NCBI RefSeq assembly: GCF_029688865.1
Contig: NZ_JARUKV010000012.1
Location: forward strand, 1-64,000
Length of the DNA: 64,000 nucleotides
Origin: Natronococcus sp. A-GB7
Lineage (GTDB): Archaea > Halobacteriota > Halobacteria > Halobacteriales > Natrialbaceae
Reading direction: 5' to 3'
The notes below the pieces were generated by a model. That model saw only the letters and a program-made list of their open reading frames with translations. It was not told the origin of the DNA and searched no databases. Position numbers and translations under genes: made by a program. Positions 59,777 to 64,000 of the stretch are shown here, piece by piece (within the stretch, counting starts at the first letter, position 1; the number at the start of each line of letters is the position of its first letter).

Positions 59777-60769
59777 ATGAGCGATTCCGATTGGTGGTTC
59801 TTCGATCTTACACTCGTCATCGCAGTAACCGGTTTCGTTACGTTCGGTCTGTTTACGCCGATCTCGGGGGCGGTTCGAGTTCTTCTGGGGATTCCGCTGT
59901 TGCTCTTTCTTCCCGGGTACGCTTTCATCTCCATCCTGTATCCGGACGCGTCGAAGGCAGGATACCGGTCGTTCGACGACGAGACTCGAGAGCCGAACCG
60001 AAACGAGCTAAACAACGGTGGACTCCAACCGATCGAACGATTCGTCCTCTCGATCGTCGCGAGCATCGCGATCGTTCCGGCGGTCGCGCTCGTTGCGACC
60101 GCAACGCCGTGGGGGATCACGATTCTTCCGGTGCTCGCCGGAACGGCGTTCGTAACGATCGCACTCGCGCTGGTAGGGATCGTTCAGCGGTATCGGTGTC
60201 CTCCGAACCGCCGATACACTCCCTCGCTGTCGGGCGCCTCTCTACTGTTTTCGAACGCCGGCGACTCGTTCGGCCGGTCGGATCCGAGTACCAGACCGTA
60301 CAACGTTATGTTTCTCGCCGCGTTGCTCGTCCTGGCGGCCGTCGTCGGCTTCGCCGTCGCGAGCCCGCCCGACCACGATAGCTACACGGAGTTCTATCTC
60401 GAGACGGAGGAAGTCGACGGTGACACCGAGTACCTCTACGACGAATCGCTCTCGGCGGGCGAGACGGAGTCGATAACTGCCTACATCGCCAACGAGGAAC
60501 ACGAGGAACGATCGTACGAGACCGCAGTCGCGTTACAGGACGTGAGCTACGACAACGATAGTGTCTCCGTCAACGACCAGGACGTTCTCACGACTGACTC
60601 CGCAACCGTCGCTCACGGCGAGACCCACGAGCAACCCCTCGAGTTCGAACCGACGATAACCGGTGATGACGTCCGCCTGGTCCTGTTCCTCTATGAGGGT
60701 GAGGCACCGGACGATCCGGACGAGGAAAGCGCCTATCGAACGATCAAGCTTCCGGTAACGGTTTCGTAA
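59777..60769 (+). CDS. DUF1616 domain membrane protein
   Basis: A 330-residue protein. Residues 1-200 hold four or five hydrophobic segments and the DUF1616 pattern (LLGIPLLLFLPGYAFISILYP, then GLQPIERFVLSIVASIAIVPAVAL). The extracellular C-terminal 120 residues form an acidic beta-sandwich-like domain (FYLETEEVDGDTEYLYDE, ITAYIANEEHEERSYETAVAL, VRLVLFLYEGE). DUF1616 proteins are common in archaeal surface-glycan and S-layer gene clusters; the function is unknown. Confidence 0.88.
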   Translation: MSDSDWWFFDLTLVIAVTGFVTFGLFTPISGAVRVLLGIPLLLFLPGYAFISILYPDASKAGYRSFDDETREPNRNELNNGGLQPIERFVLSIVASIAIVPAVALVATATPWGITILPVLAGTAFVTIALALVGIVQRYRCPPNRRYTPSLSGASLLFSNAGDSFGRSDPSTRPYNVMFLAALLVLAAVVGFAVASPPDHDSYTEFYLETEEVDGDTEYLYDESLSAGETESITAYIANEEHEERSYETAVALQDVSYDNDSVSVNDQDVLTTDSATVAHGETHEQPLEFEPTITGDDVRLVLFLYEGEAPDDPDEESAYRTIKLPVTVS

Positions 60770-60856
60770 CGCCCAGAACCGCCGATCCGCCAGCAAACCG
60801 GCTGCTGCCGCCCGCCCCGCACCCCGTACTCGTGTTTTGGAGTCAGACGCCACAGC

Positions 60857-61114
60857 CTATTCGGACGGACTACGTGGAACGATCTCTCCCGTCGAGGGGG
60901 AGATCAGGGTGGTCGAATCTTGCCGTTCGCTCGTCCCAGCAGTACGACGAGCCGACACTCGGATATCGATGAAGTCGTGAGAGATGGACAGCTCGGGTCC
61001 GCACAGCCTTTTGAAATCGGCTGCGACCGTTGCCGCCGTGATATCGGCGTCGAACTCGTTCTTTCGATACTGTGGCTTCGCCTTCCACTTGCCTCCGCTT
61101 ACAGTGGTTCAAGG
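60857..61114 (-). pseudogene. Possible truncated gene of unknown family
   Basis: A minus-strand frame reads GGKWKAKPQYRKNEFDADI, then TAATVAADFKRLCGPEL, SISHDFIDIRVSARRTAG and STGEIVPRS before a TAG stop. Amino-acid composition and GC at third positions look coding, but the 5' end is cut by an in-frame stop beside the IS605-type hairpin and there is no ATG. The family is not recognised. Confidence 0.3.
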
Positions 61115-61120
61115 AGAAAG

Positions 61121-61140
61121 CCCACGACTGAAGTCGTGGG
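61121..61140. mobile_element. IS200/IS605-type transposon end hairpin remnant
   Basis: cccacgact-ga-agtcgtggg forms a 9-bp stem with a 2-base loop, followed by aggaagtc. This resembles the conserved subterminal hairpin at the right end of haloarchaeal IS605/TnpB elements. No TnpA or TnpB coding sequence remains beside it. Confidence 0.5.
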
Positions 61141-61229
61141 AGGAAGTCAGGCCGGCAGATTCCGCTTTCGACGGCCGATCCAGCTCCCAGCACGGGCCCG
61201 TGACCGCCGTCGCTCTCGAGTGGTGTTCG

Positions 61230-61257
61230 TTCGACACCTTTCGTTCGACACCTTTCG
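61230..61257. repeat. Tandem repeat of a 14-base unit
   Basis: ttcgacacctttcg occurs twice in tandem (61230-61243 and 61244-61257) and is followed by the first six bases of a third copy. It lies in the decayed region and encodes nothing recognisable. Confidence 0.8.
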
Positions 61258-61794
61258 TTCGACGGTGAATCGACTCTCCGCTCCGCTGATCGGTAGAGAC
61301 GAAAACAGGACGAGCCGAAGCGTTCCGGAGTTCTCGAGGTCCGGCGCTCGAACGCGGGGTCTCTCTCGGTTGTATCGAACGCCGTGCTGGCTCCACCCGG
61401 TTCACCCACTTCTTGTTGCAATCTTCTTTCGAGCAGCAACTGAACTGCCCTCGAGTGGGTGACTGCCCTGCGCTCCGTGAACGGCGTTCTATCGTTCGGC
61501 GACGTAATCGGCCTCCCGTCCCGATCTTCAGCGAGCAGCGGTGGCGATCTCGAGGCTGCAACGGCGCTACGGGAGAGGCGGATCCTCGTTACCGATCACC
61601 GAAAGAAGCACGGACCGCATCTGGCTACGAAGTCAGGGGAGTTGCCCGAGGACACCGGTTGTAGGAGTTGTCTCGCTCGATTCTTCCGGGAATCTCGGCT
61701 GTCGCTGTCGGTAGTACTCGATGGAGGTCTTTCGGCCGATCGAAGACGGACTCCGATGAGATCGGCGTCCGACGCGGCTCTGAACCGGTGAGAA

Positions 61795-63786
61795 CTACCC
61801 CTGTGCCGGTGACGGGGTACAGAAGCGTACGTCGCCGTTGTCGTATACGGAGGATTGTGTGGTCCGGCAGATACGCTCTTCGGTCGGGTTGCTGGCGTAC
61901 CCTGGTCCGTCCTCAGCGCTGCTGAAGTAGGTCGCGTCCTCCGACTGGGTCGTTCGGTAGACGACGTAGTCGTGTTCCGCGTAGCTATCCTCCGGGAGGA
62001 CTATCGATGTCGTCGAGGGGTAGGCTCCAGTTCGGTCGAACACGGTCTGGTAAGGATGATCGGTATGGAGCTGTTGGTCCGGACGGATATCGGACCCTGC
62101 GGGTGAGCCGGTCATCTCGCCGATCGTATCCACCGCCGCGAGTTCGGACTGATCGTAGGCCAACCGCTCGTGCTGGTCGGAGAACACCGGATTGTCGGGG
62201 TTGCTTTCGGCAGCGAGCATCATCGCCCCCGGATACAGCAGGACGATTACCAGGAGGAGAGCCACGACGGGTGCGGGCGAGAGGTTCCGACTGAGGGTCC
62301 GCAGTCCGATCGCACCGACGATCGCCATCAATGCATAGAGGAAGGCGAACCACCGCGTCGGCACGAAGTTTTGAATTCCGAACATCGGAAGCCCGAGGAC
62401 GAACACGAGCATGATTCCGCTACCGAGCACCAGGGTAAACACCGATTGCTCGGCCCGTCGACGGTGAACGATGTAGAGACTTCCCACGAGCATGAGACCG
62501 AACAGCACGAGAAAGCCGAGTTCGTTGACGTAGGGGACGATCTGATCGAGCACCGTCGTTCCCGTGTCGGGAACTGCCGCCTCTTCGTCACCCGTTGCGC
62601 CCGGCGATGCGAGTTCGAGGAAGCCGGCACTTTCCTCGAGCGTTTCACCGAACCAGCCGAGGACCGTTCCTAGGAACGAGTCGTCGCGATACGGTGTCAG
62701 AGACCAGACGAAAATCGCGAGGCCGAAATTGAACACGAGAAGGCCGATCAGGTTGACCGGTTTCTTGGTCCGGAAGACGCTCGTATCGAGTCTGGTAAGC
62801 CCCAGCGGGCCGGTCATAAAGAGGATCTGAGCCAGGAACGCGGCGCCGAGGAGAACCAGTACGATAAACGTCGATATCTGGTGTGTCAGGATAACCGCGA
62901 CCGAGAGGAAAACCAGGAACGCGAAGTCGCGGCTCGTGTACTCGATACGCATTACGCGGATCAGGGCGTACACGATCGCGAGGAAAAAGACGAGCCCCAT
63001 GCTGGTCGGGATGAGATGAACTCCCCACATAACGGTGTAGCTGGCGACCGAGAATACCGCGGTCGCAAGCGTCGCCCACCGCGCGGGAACCAGAAGGTTG
63101 GCTGCGGCGTAAACGGTCAGAATCGAAAGCGGCATCGCGATCCCTATCGAGAGGTACAGTCCCATCCGCAACGAGACGTCGTAGACGAGCGAGGAGGCGA
63201 CGACGTACAGGTGGAAGAACGGTGACCCGAAGTGTTTGTCGTAGGAGATCGCTCCGAGCGACTGCTCCGCGTAGATCGCCTGGGAAAGCTCCGTCATGTG
63301 GGTCCAGACGTCGATCCCGATGTACCCCGGCGTCGCGTACAGCGCGGTAAACCGGAAGACGAACGCGAACAACACGAGCTGGAACAGCAGGATTCCGCGG
63401 TGGAAGTCACGGTCGCTCGTGAACAGTATCTGTCCGAACAGTAACGTCCCGACGGCGCTCGAGATCACGAAAAACAGCGGCGTCCGGGCGCCCTGTAGAA
63501 TCGTCACGAGGATCATAACTGCCATTCCGACCGTGACGATACTCGGGAGTGCCATCGCCGCCGGCGTCGACAGCGTCGGCAGCGTCCGCTCGTTTTCGTT
63601 CTGGTGGACCGCGAGAAGATACAGCGCACAGCCAAGGCCGACGACGATCGGAATCGTGTTGATGTATATTTGGGAAGCGACAAACCGCAGCGGGAACAGC
63701 AACAGCGCGGCGATCAGGCCGACAATCGCCGCCGTCGTGTCGAGCCGCAGTGGTCGCACGTTCGACAGCGACATTCTAGATCCCAT
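61795..63786 (-). CDS. Large polytopic membrane protein (GT-C/DUF2206-like)
   Basis: A 663-residue protein with about 14 hydrophobic segments and a soluble C-terminal domain of roughly 140 residues (from about 520). An early extracellular loop holds TPGYIGIDVWTHMTELSQAI and SYDKHFGSPFFHLYV; the Asp in GIDVWTH resembles the first-loop catalytic acid of GT-C glycosyltransferases. Similar large proteins occur in archaeal glycan loci. I give the ATG at 63784-63786, which overlaps the upstream glycosyltransferase stop by 11 bases; an ATG at 63774 is equally possible. Function as a glycosyltransferase or polymerase is inferred. Confidence 0.8.
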   Translation of the reverse strand: MGSRMSLSNVRPLRLDTTAAIVGLIAALLLFPLRFVASQIYINTIPIVVGLGCALYLLAVHQNENERTLPTLSTPAAMALPSIVTVGMAVMILVTILQGARTPLFFVISSAVGTLLFGQILFTSDRDFHRGILLFQLVLFAFVFRFTALYATPGYIGIDVWTHMTELSQAIYAEQSLGAISYDKHFGSPFFHLYVVASSLVYDVSLRMGLYLSIGIAMPLSILTVYAAANLLVPARWATLATAVFSVASYTVMWGVHLIPTSMGLVFFLAIVYALIRVMRIEYTSRDFAFLVFLSVAVILTHQISTFIVLVLLGAAFLAQILFMTGPLGLTRLDTSVFRTKKPVNLIGLLVFNFGLAIFVWSLTPYRDDSFLGTVLGWFGETLEESAGFLELASPGATGDEEAAVPDTGTTVLDQIVPYVNELGFLVLFGLMLVGSLYIVHRRRAEQSVFTLVLGSGIMLVFVLGLPMFGIQNFVPTRWFAFLYALMAIVGAIGLRTLSRNLSPAPVVALLLVIVLLYPGAMMLAAESNPDNPVFSDQHERLAYDQSELAAVDTIGEMTGSPAGSDIRPDQQLHTDHPYQTVFDRTGAYPSTTSIVLPEDSYAEHDYVVYRTTQSEDATYFSSAEDGPGYASNPTEERICRTTQSSVYDNGDVRFCTPSPAQG

Positions 63787-64000
63787 GATACGTTTCCTCC
63801 CTATCGTCCGTTCGTTCGAGGGATAACTCCGTCGCATCGCGTCCCCGATCCTCGAGGACGTCCCGATAACACTGGAGGAGTTTGTCTCCCATCGACTCGA
63901 GGCTCAGTCCGTCGATGGCCTCGCGGGCGTTCGACCGTCCGGAGCCGGCGAGGACCGAGTCGAGTCCCGCCGCGAGCTCGCGGTCGTCGTCGCTGACGAC
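63776..64000 (-). CDS. Glycosyltransferase group 1, C-terminal fragment
   Basis: The minus-strand frame entering from the right edge encodes the last 74 residues of a probable GT-B enzyme: ELAAGLDSVLAGSGRSNARE, then LSLESMGDKLLQCYRDVLED, the standard last two helices of family 4 transferases, and a hydrophilic tail ending at the TAG stop at 63776-63778. The catalytic part lies outside the window. It overlaps or abuts the start of the polytopic protein, so the two are one operon. Confidence 0.7.
   Translation of the reverse strand, partial: VVSDDDRELAAGLDSVLAGSGRSNAREAIDGLSLESMGDKLLQCYRDVLEDRGRDATELSLERTDDREETYHGI

Larger units (their letters stand above)
60770..61794. other. 1-kb decayed region without an intact gene
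   Basis: No intact gene is visible on either strand. It includes an IS605-type end hairpin (61121-61140), two tandem 14-base repeats (61230-61257), and a minus-strand frame (60857-61114) with protein-like content but no start. The region separates the DUF1616 gene from a convergent large membrane protein and looks like a site of past insertion and decay. Confidence 0.5.

Noticed and set aside
1-64000. tRNA, rRNA or CRISPR arrays
   Set aside because: I looked for T-loop sequences with matching stems, rRNA-like conserved blocks and regularly spaced repeats and found none. A tRNAscan or CRISPR-finder run would confirm.

Overview
The window is GC-rich (roughly two thirds G+C by eye) with many CTCGAG words, strongly acidic proteins, short or absent 5' leaders behind AT-rich TATA-like boxes, and archaeal replication and repair genes (PriL, PCNA sliding clamp, Hjc). 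Together with haloarchaea-specific families (double-length TatC, HalX and HalOD1 domains, HVO_0234-type propeller) this points to the chromosome of a haloarchaeon. Natrialbales/Halobacteriales is likely, but the genus cannot be fixed from this sequence. No rRNA, tRNA, CRISPR array or intact transposase was found.

Layout. 0-5 kb: UspA end, HPP membrane protein, GlmM phosphoglucosamine mutase, beta-propeller and FkbM methyltransferase. 5-9 kb: a small surface-polysaccharide island (flippase, GNAT acyltransferase, NodB-type deacetylase). 9.5-13 kb: S-adenosylhomocysteine salvage (MtaD/DadD-type deaminase, AhcY), then DoxX and a CPBP protease. 14-19.6 kb: Hjc, a 7TM histidine kinase, an AidB-like acyl-CoA dehydrogenase and a SWIM zinc-finger protein. 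19.8-24 kb: small membrane proteins, PriL, an alpha/beta hydrolase, a HalOD1 protein, PCNA and a truncated receiver-domain remnant. 24.3-26.4 kb: a two-gene phosphorelay with an unusual HxlR-receiver-HalX fusion. 26.5-29.4 kb: a translationally coupled zinc-ribbon/deacetylase plus processive GT2 pair. 29.5-34.7 kb: RlmE, a ribbon-helix-helix protein and the divergent TatCt/TatCo pair. 35-48.4 kb: nitrite/sulfite reductase, TreT trehalose synthase, LarE and a His-rich NicO nickel/cobalt transporter, GCS2 ligase, MmgE/PrpD, TrmB, response regulator, winged helix and a MutS-family ATPase.

48.6-64 kb is an accessory cell-surface glycan region: type I phosphodiesterase, Tat lipoprotein deacetylase, Wzx-type flippase, GT2, a second Tat lipoprotein deacetylase with an N-terminal beta-rich module, an asparagine-synthetase-like protein lacking Cys2, two convergent membrane-anchored winged-helix proteins, a DUF1616 protein, a decayed 1 kb stretch with an IS605-type end hairpin, a large polytopic membrane protein and the end of a group 1 glycosyltransferase. 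The two Tat lipoproteins would be exported by the Tat pathway encoded at 31-34.7 kb and could act on polymers built by the glycosyltransferases and moved by the flippases. The individual families are known. The set, its regulators and its product are not something I can match to a described system.
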